Part shown: positions 12,767 through 26,858 of the stretch, one piece after another
Layout of the letters: each line of letters begins with the position of its first letter
Position numbering within the stretch: position 1 is the stretch's first letter
DNA from: Urophycis tenuis
Taxonomy: Eukaryota; Chordata; Actinopteri; Gadiformes; Phycidae
Length of the DNA: 64,000 nt
Assembly (NCBI GenBank): GCA_036785325.1
Contig: JAXIVH010000319.1
Span: forward strand, 64,501 to 128,500
Direction: 5' to 3'
Position numbers and translations under genes: made by a program
The notes under the pieces: model-generated
The model's database searches: none
What the model saw: only the letters and a program-made list of their open reading frames with translations
What the model was told of the DNA's origin: nothing

Positions 12767-14814
12767 CATACACAGCAATATTGATAGAATATATATGAAA
12801 ATTGAGAAATACTTCAAGATAACCTGAAATAGCGGCATTGGTGCTATTTTGATTGCATAAGTGCTTCTCTTTGGGGTTGTCTTGAACGTGTCTTTCCTTC
12901 AACGCCAAGACATTCCATGCAACTAAGGGACTCAGTTGTCATACTTATTACCCTAACTTGAGCATTGACTTGTCTTTCTCAATTGAAGTAAGTGCTACTT
13001 GTTGGGGTAGTTTCACTTGACATGCACGACGAGACCGATGGAGTGTATCTCACCATTGACAAAAACTCCAAGATAACCTGAAATAGAAGCATTGGTGGTA
13101 TTTTGATTCCGTAAGTGCTTCTCTTTGGGGTTGTCTTGAACGTGTCTCTGCTTCAACCCCAAGACATTCCATGCAACTAAGGGACCCAATTGTCATTTTT
13201 ATTACCCTAACTTGAGCATTGACTTGCCTTGTTAAAATTTAGTAAGTGCTACTTGTTGGGGTAGTTTCACTTGACATGCACAACGAGACCGATGGAGTGT
13301 ATCAGACCATTGACAAAAACTCCAAGATAACCTGAAATAGAGGCATTGGTGGTATTTTGATTCCGTAAGTGCTTCTCTTTGGGGTTGTCTTGAACGTGTC
13401 TCTGCTTCATCCCCAAGACATTCCATGCAACTAAGGGACCCAATTGTAATTTTTATTACCCTAACTTGAGCATTGACTTGCCTTGTTCAAATTTAGTAAG
13501 TGCTACTTGTTGGGGTAGTTTCACTTGACATGCACGATGAGACCGATGGAGTGTCTGACCATTGACAAAAACTCCAAGATAACCTGAAATAGAGGCATTG
13601 GTGGTATTTTGATTCCGTAAGTGCTTCTCTTTGGGGTTGTCTTGAACGTGTCTTTCCTTCAACGCCAAAGCATTATGTGAAACTAAGTGATAGATTCGTC
13701 ATAACTATTACCCTAACTTGGGCTTCCACTTGTCTTTGTCAATTGAAGGAAGTGCTACTTGTTAGGGTAGTTTTACTTGACTTAAACAGCCTGATCAAGT
13801 GAATGCAAACAAAACTCGACAAATACAACAAGATAACCTTGAATAGAGGCATTGGTGGTATTTTGATTGCATAAGTGCTTCTCTTTGGGGTTGTCTTGAA
13901 TGTGTCTCTCCTTCAACCCCAAGACATTCCATGCAACTAAGGGACTCAGTTGTCATCTTTATTACCCTAACTTGAGCATTGACTTGTTAAAATTTAGTAA
14001 GTGCTACTTGTTGGGGTAATTTCACTTGACATACACGACGACACAGATGTTATGTATCTGACCATTGACAAAAACTCAAAGATAACCTGAAATATAGGCA
14101 TTGGTGGTATTTTGATTCCGTAAGTGCTTCTCTTTGGGGTTGTCTTGAACGTGTCTTTCGTTCAACGCCAAAGCATTATGTGAAACTAAGTGATAGATTT
14201 GTCATACTTATTACCCTAACTTGAGCATTGACTTGTCTTTCTCAATGGAAGCAAGTGCTACTTGTTGGGGTAGTTTTACTTTATTTAAAAAGCCTGATCC
14301 AGTGAATGTAAACAAAACTTGACAAATACAACAAGATAACCTTGAATAGAGGCATTGGTGGTATTTTGATTGCACAAGAGCTTCTCTTTGGGGTTCTCTT
14401 GATTTTCACCTCATCAAATGCAAATTGATGCAATGTTTTTGTGATGGGGCATTGTCCATCCTGATTGCTTGGGTCATTTGCAAACTGTCAATCAAATAAC
14501 TGAAACTTTTCAGACAAAAGAAAAAGGGGTGGCCCTTTCACAGAATCGTGTATATGAGGTGAACAGATTCTGGCAAGGGACATCACTCCTTCATTTTTGC
14601 AAGATGAGACTACTGAGGAGACGACATGGGATCCAATCTGGGCATGGAGTAAGTTTCCTGATTTGGGAAAGCCTTCAAGTTATATTTAAATACACTAACC
14701 TCGAAACCGTCCTTGAATACTGGATGTATTTGTCAAATTTGTTACCCTAACTTGAGCATTGACTTGTCTCGTTCAAATTTAGTAAGTGCTTCTTGTTGGG
14801 GTAGTTTTACTTGA
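12767..14814 (+). repeat. HOR unit 8, 2048 bp, diverged Y anchor
   Basis: About six ordinary monomers plus a Y anchor with the 3-bp deletion. The anchor has a cluster of differences at about 14701-14731 (CGAAACCGTCCTTGAATACT, then GGATGTATT) not seen in other copies. Confidence 0.85.
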
Positions 14815-16109
14815 CATACACAGCAATATTGATAGAATATATATGAAAATTGAGAAATACTTCAAGATAACCTGAAATAGCGGCATTGGTGCTATTTTGA
14901 TTGCATAAGTGCTTCTCTTTGGGGTTGTCTTGAACGTGTCTTTCCTTCAACGCCAAGACATTCCATGCAACTAAGGGACTCAGTTGTCATACTTATTACC
15001 CTAACTTGAGCATTGACTTGTCTTTCTCAATTGAAGTAAGTGCTACTTGTTGGGGTAGTTTTACTTGACTTAAACAGCCTGATCAAGTGAATGCAAACAA
15101 AACTCGACAAATACAACAAGATAACCTTGAATAGAGGCATTGGTGGTATTTTGATTGCATAAGTGCTTCTCTTTGGGGTTGTCTTGAATGTGTCTCTCCT
15201 TCAACCCCAAGACATTCCATGCAACTAAGGGACTCAGTTGTTATCTTTATTACCCTAACTTGAGCATCGACTCTCCTATTTAAAATTTAGTAAGTGCTAC
15301 TTGTTGGGGTAGTTTCACTTGACATGCACGACGAGACCGATGGAGTGTATCTGACCATTGACAAAAACTCCAAGATAACCTGAAATAGAGGCATTGGTGG
15401 TATTTTGATTCCGTAAGTGCTTCTCTTTGGGGTTGTCTTGAACGTGTCTTTCCTTCAACGCCAAAGCATTATGTGAAACTAAGTGATAGATTTGTCATAC
15501 TTATTACCCTAACTTGAGCATTGACTTGTCTTTCTCAATTGAAGTAAGTGCCACTTGTTGGGGGTAGTTTTACTTTATTTAAAAAGCCTGATCCAGTGAA
15601 TGTAAACAAAACTTGACAAATACAACAAGATAACCTTGAATAGAGGCATTGGTGGTATTTTGATTGCATAAGAGCTTCTCTTTGGGGTTCTCTTGATTTT
15701 CACCTCATCAAATGCAAATTGATGCAATGTTTTTGTGATGGGGCATTGTCCATCCTGATTGCTTGGGTCATTTGCAAACTGTAAATCAAATAACTGAAAC
15801 TTTTCAAACAAAAGAAAAAGGGGTGGCCCTTTCAGAGAATCCTGTATATGAGGTGAACAGATTCTGGCAAGGGACATCACTCCTTCATTTTTGCAAGATG
15901 AGACTACACTGAGGAGACGACATGGGATCCAATCTGGGCATGGAGTAAGTTTCCTGATTTGGGAAAGCCTTCAAGTTATATTTAAATACACTAACCTCGA
16001 ACCGTCCTTGATTGCTGGATGCATTTGTCAAATTTGTTACCCTAACTTGAGCATTGACTTGTCTCGTTCAAATTTAGTAAGTGCTTCTTGTTGGGGTAGT
16101 TTTACTTGA
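14815..16109 (+). repeat. HOR unit 9, 1295 bp, Y anchor
   Basis: Start of the second super-unit (14815-20182), 9223 bp after unit 4. Private changes include CTGTAAATCAAATAAC and AATCCTGTATATG. Confidence 0.87.
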
Positions 16110-18142
16110 CATACACAGCAATATTGATAGAATATATATGAAAATTGAGAAATACTTCAAGATAACCTGAAGTAGCGGCATTGGTGGTATTTTGATTGCA
16201 TAAGTGCTTCTCTTTGGGGTTGTCTTGAACGTGTCTTTCCTTCAACGCCAAGACATTCCATGCAACTAAGGGACTCAGTTGTCATACTTATTACCCTAAC
16301 TTGAGCATTGACTTGTCTTTCTCAATTGAAGTAAGTGCTACTTGTTGGGGTAGTTTCACTTGACATGCACGACGAGACCGATGGAGTGTATCTCACCATT
16401 GACAAAAACTCCAAGATAACCTGAAATAGAAGCATTGGTGGTATTTTGATTCCGTAAGTGCTTCTCTTTGGGGTTGTCTTGAACGTGTCTCTGCTTCAAC
16501 CCCAAGACATTCCATGCAACTAAGGGACCCAATTGTCATTTTTATTACCCTAACTTGAGCATTGACTTGCCTTGTTAAAATTTAGTAAGTGCTACTTGTT
16601 GGGGTAGTTTCACTTGACATGCACAACGAGACCGATGGAGTGTATCAGACCATTGACAAAAACTCCAAGATAACCTGAAATAGAGGCATTGGTGGTATTT
16701 TGATTCCGTAAGTGCTTCTCTTTGGGGTTGTCTTGAACGTGTCTCTGCTTCATCCCCAAGACATTCCATGCAACTAAGGGACCCAATTGTAATTTTTATT
16801 ACCCTAACTTGAGCATTGACTTGCCTTGTTCAAATTTAGTAAGTGCCACTTGTTTGGGTAGTTTCACACGATGAGACCGATGGAGTGTCTGACCATTGAC
16901 AAAAACTCCAAGATAACCTGAAATAGAGGCATTGGTGGTATTTTGATTCCGTAAGTGCTTCTCTTTGGGGTTGTCTTGAACGTGTCTTTCCTTCAACGCC
17001 AAAGCATTATGTGAAACTAAGTGATAGATTCGTCATAACTATTACCCTAACTTGGGCTTCCACTTGTCTTTGTCAATTGAAGGAAGTGCTACTTGTTAGG
17101 GTAGTTTTACTTGACTTAAACAGCCTGATCAAGTGAATGCAAACAAAACTCGACAAATACAACAAGATAACCTTGAATAGAGGCATTGGTGGTATTTTGA
17201 TTGCATAAGTGCTTCTCTTTGGGGTTGTCTTGAATGTGTCTCTCCTTCAACCCCAAGACATTCCATGCAACTAAGGGACTCAGTTGTCATCTTTATTACC
17301 CTAACTTGAGCATTGACTTGCCTTGTTAAAATTTAGTAAGTGCTACTTGTTGGGGTAATTTCACTTGACATACACGACGACACAGATGTTATGTATCTGA
17401 CCATTGACAAAAACTCAAAGATAACCTGAAATAGAGGCATTGGTGGTATTTTGATTCCGTAAGTGCTTCTCTTTGGGGTTGTCTTGAACGTGTCTTTCGT
17501 TCAACGCCAAAGCATTATGTGAAACTAAGTGATAGATTTGTCATACTTATTACCCTAACTTGAGCATTGACTTGTCTTTCTCAATTGAAGTAAGTGCTAC
17601 TTGTTGGGGTAGTTTTACTTTATTTAAAAAGCCTGATCCAGTGAATGTAAACAAAACTTGACAAATACAACAAGATAACCTTGAATAGAGGCATTGGTGG
17701 TATTTTGATTGCATAAGAGGTTCTCTTGATTTTCACCTCATCAAATGCAAATTGATGCAATGGTTTTGTGATGGGGCATTGTCCATCCTGATTGCTTGGG
17801 TCATTTGCAAACTGTCAATCAAATAACTGAAACTTTTCAAACAAAAGAAAAAGGGGTGGCCCTTTCAGAGAATCGTGTATATGAGGTGAACAGATTCTGG
17901 CAAGGGACATCACTCCTTCATTTTTGCAAGATGAGACTACACTGAGGAGACGACATGGGATCCAATCTGGGCATGGAGTAAGTTTCCTGATTTGGGAAAG
18001 CCTTCAAGTTATATTTAAATACACTAACCTCGAACCGTCCTTGATTGCTGGATGCATTTGTCAAATTTGTTACCCTAACTTGAGCATTGACTTGTCTCGT
18101 TCAAATTTAGTAAGTGCTTCTTGTTGGGGTAGTTTTACTTGA
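16110..18142 (+). repeat. HOR unit 10, 2033 bp, X anchor
   Basis: Equivalent of unit 5, same length and same deletion marker; a private CACTTGTTTGGGTAG occurs near 16850. Confidence 0.87.
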
Positions 18143-20182
18143 CATACACAGCAATATTGATAGAATATATATGAAAATTGAGAAATACTTCAAGATAACC
18201 TGAAGTAGCGGCATTGGTGGTATTTTGATTGCATAAGTGCTTCTCTTTGGGGTTGTCTTGAACGTGTCTTTCCTTCAACGCCAAGACATTCCATGCAACT
18301 AAGGGACTCAGTTGTCATACTTATTACCCTAACTTGAGCATTGACTTGTCTTTCTCAATTGAAGTAAGTGCTACTTGTTGGGGTAGTTTCACTTGACATG
18401 CACGACGAGACCGATGGAGTGTATCTCACCATTGACAAAAACTCCAAGATAACCTGAAATAGAAGCATTGGTGGTATTTTGATTCCGTAAGTGCTTCTCT
18501 TTGGGGTTGTCTTGAACGTGTCTCTGCTTCAACCCCAAGACATTCCATGCAACTAAGGGACCCAATTGTCATTTTTATTACCCTAACTTGAGCATTGACT
18601 TGCCTTGTTAAAATTTAGTAAGTGCTACTTGTTGGGGTAGTTTCACTTGACATGCACAACGAGACCGATGGAGTGTATCAGACCATTGACAAAAACTCCA
18701 AGATAACCTGAAATAGAGGCATTGGTGGTATTTTGATTCCGTAAGTGCTTCTCTTTGGGGTTTTCTTGAACGTGTCTCTGCTTCATCCCCAAGACATTCC
18801 ATGCAACTAAGGGACCCAATTGTAATTTTTATTACCCTAACTTGAGCATTGACTTGCCTTGTTAAAATTTAGTAAGTGCTACTTGTTGGGGTAGTTTCAC
18901 TTGACATGCACGATGAGACCGATGGAGTGTCTGACCATTGACAAAAACTCCAAGATAACCTGAAATAGAGGCATTGGTGGTATTTTGATTCCGTAAGTGC
19001 TTCTCTTTGGGGTTGTCTTGAACGTGTCTTTCCTTCAACGCCAAAGCATTATGTGAAACTAAGTGATAGATTCGTCATAACTATTACCCTAACTTGGGCT
19101 TCCACTTGTCTTTGTCAATTGAAGGAAGTGCTACTTGTTAGGGTAGTTTTACTTGACTTAAACAGCCTGATCAAGTGAATGCAAACAAAACTCGACAAAT
19201 ACAACAAGATAACCTTGAATAGAGGCATTGGTGGTATTTTGATTGCATAAGTGCTTCTCTTTGGGGTTGTCTTGAATGTGTCTCTCCTTCAACCCCAAGA
19301 CATTCCATGCAACTAAGGGACTCAGTTGTCATCTTTATTACCCTAACTTGAGCATTGACTTGCCTCGTTAAAATTTAGTAAGTGCTACTTGTTGGGGTAA
19401 TTTCACTTGACATACACGACGACACAGATGTTATGTATCTGACCATTGACAAAAACTCAAAGATAACCTGAAATAGAGGCATTGGTGGTATTTTGATTCC
19501 GTAAGTGCTTCTCTTTGGGGTTGTCTTGAACGTGTCTTTCGTTCAACGCCAAAGCATTATGTGAAACTAAGTGATAGATTTGTCATACTTATTACCCTAA
19601 CTTGAGCATTGACTTGTCTTTCTCAATTGAAGTAAGTGCTACTTGTTGGGGTAGTTTTACTTTATTTAAAAAGCCTGATCCAGTGAATGTAAACAAAACT
19701 TGACAAATACAACAAGATAACCTTGAATAGAGGCATTGGTGGTATTTTGATTGCATAAGAGGTTCTCTTGATTTTCACCTCATCAAATGCAAATTGATGC
19801 AATGGTTTTGTGATGGGGCATTGTCCATCCTGATTGCTTGGGTCATTTGCAAACTGTCAATCAAATAACTGAAACTTTTCAGACAAAAGAAAAAGGGGTG
19901 GCCCTTTCACAGAATCGTGTATATGAGGTGAACAGATTCTGGCAAGGGACATCACTCCTTCATTTTTGCAAGATGAGACTACTGAGGAGACGACATGGGA
20001 TCCAATCTGGGCATGGAGTAAGTTTCCTGATTTGGGAAAGCCTTCAAGTTATATTTAAATACACTAACCTCGAACCGTCCTTGATTGCTGGATGCATTTG
20101 TCAAATTTGTTACCCTAACTTGAGCATTGACTTGTCTCGTTCAAATTTAGTAAGTGCTTCTTGTTGGGGTAGTTTTACTTGA
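18143..20182 (+). repeat. HOR unit 11, 2040 bp, mosaic anchor
   Basis: Its anchor begins as subtype X (GCATAAGAGGTTCTC, CAATGGTTTTG) and continues as the deleted Y type (CAGACAAAAG, GACTACTGAGG). This looks like a crossover or conversion product between two anchor lineages. Confidence 0.85.
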
Positions 20183-21477
20183 CATACACAGCAATATTGA
20201 TAGAATATATATGAAAATTGAGAAATACTTCAAGATAACCTGAAATAGCGGCATTGGTGCTATTTTGATTGCATAAGTGCTTCTCTTTGGGGTTGTCTTG
20301 AACGTGTCTTTCCTTCAACGCCAAGACATTCCATGCAACTAAGGGACTCAGTTGTCATACTTATTACCCTAACTTGAGCATTGACTTGTCTTTCTCAATT
20401 GAAGTAAGTGCTACTTGTTGGGGTAGTTTTACTTGACTTAAACAGCCTGATCAAGTGAATGCAAACAAAACTCGACAAATACAACAAGATAACCTTGAAT
20501 AGAGGCATTGGTGGTATTTTGATTGCATAAGTGCTTCTCTTTGGGGTTGTCTTGAATGTGTCTCTCCTTCAACCCCAAGACATTCCATGCAACTAAGGGA
20601 CTCAGTTGTCATCTTTATTACCCTAACTTGAGCATCGACTCTCCTATTTAAAATTTAGTTAGTGCTACTTGTTGGGGTAGTTTCACTTGACATGCACGAC
20701 GAGACCGATGGAGTGTATCTGACCATTGACAAAAACTCCAAGATAACCTGAAATAGAGGCATTGGTGGTATTTTGATTCCGTAAGTGCTTCTCTTTGGGG
20801 TTGTCTTGAACGTGTCTTTCCTTCAATGCCAAAGCATTATGTGAAACTAAGTGATAGATTTGTCATACTTATTACCCTAACTTGAGCATTGACTTGTCTT
20901 TCTCAATTGAAGTAAGTGCCACTTGTTGGGGGTAGTTTTACTTTATTTAAAAAGCCTGATCCAGTGAATGTAAACAAAACTTGACAAATACAACAAGATA
21001 ACCTTGAATAGAGGCATTGGTGGTATTTTGATTGCATAAGAGCTTCTCTTTGGGGTTCTCTTGATTTTCACCTCATCAAATGCAAATTGATGCAATGTTT
21101 TTGTGATGGGGCATTGTCCATCCTGATTGCTTGGGTCATTTGCAATCTGTCAATCAAATAACTGAAACTTTTCAAACAAAAGAAAAAGGGGTGGCCCTTT
21201 CAGAGAATCGTGTATATGAGGTGAACAGATTCTGGCAAGGGACATCACTCCTTAATTTTTGCAAGATGAGACTACACTGAGGAGAGGACATGGGATCCAA
21301 TCTGGGCATGGAGTAAGTTTCCTGATTTGGGAAAGCCTTCAAGTTATATTTAAATACACTAACCTCGAACCGTCCTTGATTGCTGGATGCATTTGTCAAA
21401 TTTGTTACCCTAACTTGAGCATTGACTTGTCTCGTTCAAATTTAGTAAGTGCTTCTTGTTGGGGTAGTTTTACTTGA
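20183..21477 (+). repeat. HOR unit 12, 1295 bp, Y anchor
   Basis: Start of the third super-unit. Diagnostic changes are TTTAGTTAGTGC, CTTCAATGCC, GCAATCTGTC, CCTTAATTTTTGC and GGAGAGGACATGG, all shared with unit 15. Confidence 0.88.
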
Positions 21478-23510
21478 CATACACAGCAATATTGATAGAA
21501 TATATATGAAAATTGAGAAATACTTCAAGATAACCTGAAATAGCGGCATTGGTGCTATTTTGATTGCATAAGTGCTTCTCTTTGGGGTTGTCTTGAACGT
21601 GTCTTTCCTTCAACGCCAAGACATTCCATGCAACTAAGGGACTCAGTTGTCATACTTATTACCCTAACTTGAGCATTGACTTGTCTTTCTCAATTGAAGT
21701 AAGTGCTACTTGTTGGGGTAGTTTCACTTGACATGCACGACGAGACCGATGGAGTGTATCTCACCATTGACAAAAACTCCAAGATAACCTGAAATAGAAG
21801 CATTGGTGGTATTTTGATTCCGTAAGTGCTTCTCTTTGGGGTTGTCTTGAACGTGTCTCTGCTTCAACCCCAAGACATTCCATGCAACTAAGGGACCCAA
21901 TTGTCATTTTTATTACCCTAACTTGAGCATTGACTTGCCTTGTTAAAATTTAGTAAGTGCTACTTGTTGGGGTAGTTTCACTTGACATGCACAACGAGAC
22001 CGATGGAGTGTATCAGACCATTGACAAAAACTCCAAGATAACCTGAAATAGAGGCATTGGTGGTATTTTGATTCCGTAAGTGCTTCTCTTTGGGGTTGTC
22101 TTGAACGTGTCTCTGCTTCATCCCCAAGACATTCCATGCAGCTAAGGGACCCAATTGTAATTTTTATTACCCTAACTTGAGCATTGACTTGCCTTGTTCA
22201 AATTTAGTAAGTGCTACTTGTTGGGGTAGTTTCACACGATGAGACCGATTGAGTGTCTGACCATTGACAAAAACTCCAAGATAACCTGAAATAGAGGCAT
22301 TGGTGGTATTTTGATTCCGTAAGTGCTTCTCTTTGGGGTTGTCTTGAACGTGTCTTTCCTTCAACGCCAAAGCATTATGTGAAACTAAGTGATAGATTCG
22401 TCATAACTATTACCCTAACTTGGGCTTCCACTTGTCTTTGTCAATTGAAGGAAGTGCTACTTGTTAGGGTAGTTTTACTTGACTTAAACAGCCTGATCAA
22501 GTGAATGCAAACAAAACTCGACAAATACAACAAGATAACCTTGAATAGAGGCATTGGTGGTATTTTGATTGCATAAGTGCTTCTCTTTGGGGTTGTCTTG
22601 AATGTGTCTCTCCTTCAACCCCAAGACATTCCATGCAACTAAGGGACTCAGTTGTCATCTTTATTACCCTAACTTGAGCATTGACTTGCCTTGTTAAAAT
22701 TTAGTAAGTGCTACTTGTTGGGGTAATTTCACTTGACATACACGACGACACAGATGTTATTTATCTGACCATTGACAAAAACTCAAAGATAACCTGAAAT
22801 AGAGGCATTGGTGGTATTTTGATTCCGTAAGTGCTTCTCTTTGGGGTTGTCTTGAACGTGTCTTTCGTTCAACGCCAAAGCATTATGTGAAACTAAGTGA
22901 TAGATTTGTCATACTTATTACCCTAACTTGAGCATTGACTTGTCTTTCTCAATTGAAGTAAGTGCTACTTGTTGGGGTAGTTTTACTTTATTTAAAAAGC
23001 CTGATCCAGTGAATGTAAACAAAACTTGACAAATACAACAAGATAACCTTGAATAGAGGCATTGGTGGTATTTTGATTGCATAAGAGGTTCTCTTGATTT
23101 TCACCTCATCAAATGCAAATTGATGCAATGGTTTTGTGATGGGGCATTGTCCATCCTGATTGCTTGGGTCATTTGCAAACTGTCAATCAAATAACTGAAA
23201 CTTTTCAAACAAAAGAAAAAGGGGTGGCCCTTTCAGAGAATCGTGTATATGAGGTGAACAGATTCTGGCAAGGGACATCACTCCTTCATTTTTGCAAGAT
23301 GAGACTACACTGAGGAGACGACATGGGATCCAATCTGGGCATGGAGTAAGTTTCCTGATTTGGGAAAGCCTTCAAGTTATATTTAAATACACTAACCTCG
23401 AACCGTCCTTGATTGCTGGATGCATTTGTCAAATTTGTTACCCTAACTTGAGCATTGACTTGTCTCGTTCAAATTTAGTAAGTGCTTCTTGTTGGGGTAG
23501 TTTTACTTGA
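21478..23510 (+). repeat. HOR unit 13, 2033 bp, X anchor
   Basis: Equivalent of unit 5. Carries GACCGATTGAGTGTC, CCATGCAGCTAAGG and GATGTTATTTATC, shared with unit 16. Confidence 0.88.
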
Positions 23511-25563
23511 CATACACAGCAATATTGATAGAATATATATGAAAATTGAGAAATACTTCAAGATAACCTGAAGTAGCGGCATTGGTGGTATTTTGATTGC
23601 ATAAGTGCTTCTCTTTGGGGTTGTCTTGAACGTGTCTTTCCTTCAACGCCAAGACATTCCATGCAACTAAGGGACTCAGTTGTCATACTTATTACCCTAA
23701 CTTGAGCATTGACTTGTCTTTCTCAATTGAAGTAAGTGCTACTTGTTGGGGTAGTTTCACTTGACATGCACGACGAGACCGATGGAGTGTATCTCACCAT
23801 TGACAAAAACTCCAAGATAACCTGAAATAGAAGCATTGGTGGTATTTTGATTCTGTAAGTGCTTCTCTTTGGGGTTGTCTTGAACTTGTCTCTGCTTCAA
23901 CCCCAAGACATTCCATGCAACTAAGGGACCCAATTGTCATTTTTATTACCCTAACTTGAGCATTGACTTGCCTTGTTAAAATTTAGTAAGTGCTACTTGT
24001 TGGGGTAGTTTCACTTGACATGCACAACGAGACCGATGGAGTGTATCAGACCATTGACAAAAACTCCAAGATAACCTGAAATAGAGGCATTGGTGGTATT
24101 TTGATTCCGTAAGTGCTCCTCTTTGGGGTTGTCTTGAACGTGTCTCTGCTTCATCCCCAAGACATTCCATGCAACTAAGGGACCCAATTGTAATTTTTAT
24201 TACCCTAACTTGAGCATTGACTTGCCTTGTTAAAATTTAGTAAGTGCTACTTGTTGGGGTAGTTTCACTTGACATGCACGATGAGACCGATGGAGTGTCT
24301 GACCATTGACAAAAACTCCAAGATAACCTGAAATAGAGGCATTGGTGGTATTTTGATTCCGTAAGTGCTTCTCTTTGGGGTTGTCTTGAACGTGTCTTTC
24401 CTTCAACGCCAAAGCATTATGTGAAACTAAGTGATAGATTCGTCATAACTATTACCCTAACTTGGGCTTCCACTTGTCTTTGTCAATTGAAGGAAGTGCT
24501 ACTTGTTAGGGTAGTTTTACTTGACTTAAACAGCCTGATCAAGTGAATGCAAACAAAACTCGACAAATACAACAAGATAACCTTGAATAGAGGCATTGGT
24601 GGTATTTTGATTGCATAAGTGCTTCTCTTTGGGGTTGTCTTGAATGTGTCTCTCCTTCAACCCCAAGACATTCCATGCAACTAAGGGACTCAGTTGTCAT
24701 CTTTATTACCCTAACTTGAGCATTGACTTGCCTTGTTAAAATTTAGTAAGTGCTACTTGTTGGTGTAGTTTCACTTGACATGCACGACGAGACCGATGGA
24801 GTGTATCTGACCATTGACAAAAACTCCAAGATAACCTGAAATAGAGGCATTGGTGGTATTTTGATTCCGTAAGTGCTTCTCTTTGGGGTTGTCTTGAACG
24901 TGTCTTTCCTTCAACGCCAAAGCATTATGTGAAACTAAGTGATAGATTTGTCATACTTATTACCCTAACTTGAGCATTGACTTGTCTTTCTCAATTGAAG
25001 TAAGTGCCACTTGTTGGGGGTAGTTTTACTTTATTTAAAAAGCCTGATCCAGTGAATGTAAACAAAACTTGACAAATACAACAAGATAACCTTGAATAGA
25101 GGCATTGGTGGTATTTTGATTGCATAAGAGCTTCTCTTTGGGGTTCTCTTGATTTTCACCTCATCAAATGCAAATTGATGAAATGTTTTTGTGATGGGGC
25201 ATTGTCCATCCTGATTGCTTGGGTCATTTGCAAACTGTCAATCAAATAACTGAAACTTTTCAGACAAAAGAAAAAGGGGTGGCCCTTTCACAGAATCGTG
25301 TATATGAGGTGAACAGATTCTGGCAAGGGACATCACTCCTTCATTTTTGCAAGATGAGACTACTGAGGAGACGACATGGGATCCAATCTGGGCATGGAGT
25401 AAGTTTCCTGATTTGGGAAAGCCTTCAAGTTATATTTAAATACACTAACCTCGAACCGTCCTTGATTGCTGGATGCATTTCTCAAATTTGTTACCCTAAC
25501 TTGAGCATTGACTTGTCTCGTTCAAATTTAGTAAGTGCTTCTTGTTGGGGTAGTTTTACTTGA
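23511..25563 (+). repeat. HOR unit 14, 2053 bp, Y anchor with deletion
   Basis: Third member of the third super-unit. Anchor marked by GATGAAATG and CATTTCTCAAATTTG. Confidence 0.88.
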
Positions 25564-26858
25564 CATACACAGCAATATTGATAGAATATATATGAAAATT
25601 GAGAAATACTTCAAGATAACCTGAAATAGCGGCATTGGTGCTATTTTGATTGCATAAGTGCTTCTCTTTGGGGTTGTCTTGAACGTGTCTTTCCTTCAAC
25701 GCCAAGACATTCCATGCAACTAAGGGACTCAGTTGTCATACTTATTACCCTAACTTGAGCATTGACTTGTCTTTCTCAATTGAAGTAAGTGCTACTTGTT
25801 GGGGTAGTTTTACTTGACTTAAACAGCCTGATCAAGTGAATGCAAACAAAACTCGACAAATACAACAAGATAACCTTGAATAGAGGCATTGGTGGTATTT
25901 TGATTGCATAAGTGCTTCTCTTTGGGGTTGTCTTGAATGTGTCTCTCCTTCAACCCCAAGACATTCCATGCAACTAAGGGACTCAGTTGTCATCTTTATT
26001 ACCCTAACTTGAGCATCGACTCTCCTATTTAAAATTTAGTTAGTGCTACTTGTTGGGGTAGTTTCACTTGACATGCACGACGAGACCGATGGAGTGTATC
26101 TGACCATTGACAAAAACTCCAAGATAACCTGAAATAGAGGCATTGGTGGTATTTTGATTCCGTAAGTGCTTCTCTTTGGGGTTGTCTTGAACGTGTCTTT
26201 CCTTCAATGCCAAAGCATTATGTGAAACTAAGTGATAGATTTGTCATACTTATTACCCTAACTTGAGCATTGACTTGTCTTTCTCAATTGAAGTAAGTGC
26301 CACTTGTTGGGGGTAGTTTTACTTTATTTAAAAAGCCTGATCCAGTGAATGTAAACAAAACTTGACAAATACAACAAGATAACCTTGAATAGAGGCATTG
26401 GTGGTATTTTGATTGCATAAGAGCTTCTCTTTGGGGTTCTCTTGATTTTCACCTCATCAAATGCAAATTGATGCAATGTTTTTGTGATGGGGCATTGTCC
26501 ATCCTGATTGCTTGGGTCATTTGCAATCTGTCAATCAAATAACTGAAACTTTTCAAACAAAAGAAAAAGGGGTGGCCCTTTCAGAGAATCGTGTATATGA
26601 GGTGAACAGATTCTGGCAAGGGACATCACTCCTTAATTTTTGCAAGATGAGACTACACTGAGGAGAGGACATGGGATCCAATCTGGGCATGGAGTAAGTT
26701 TCCTGATTTGGGAAAGCCTTCAAGTTATATTTAAATACACTAACCTCGAACCGTCCTTGATTGCTGGATGCATTTGTCAAATTTGTTACCCTAACTTGAG
26801 CATTGACTTGTCTCGTTCAAATTTAGTAAGTGCTTCTTGTTGGGGTAGTTTTACTTGA
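25564..26858 (+). repeat. HOR unit 15, 1295 bp, Y anchor
   Basis: Copy of unit 12 displaced by exactly 5381 bp, with the same private substitutions. Confidence 0.88.

Noticed and set aside
15575..15880. 101-codon - strand ORF across an anchor
   Set aside because: It is open only in this copy because of private substitutions; the same region is interrupted in the other anchors.
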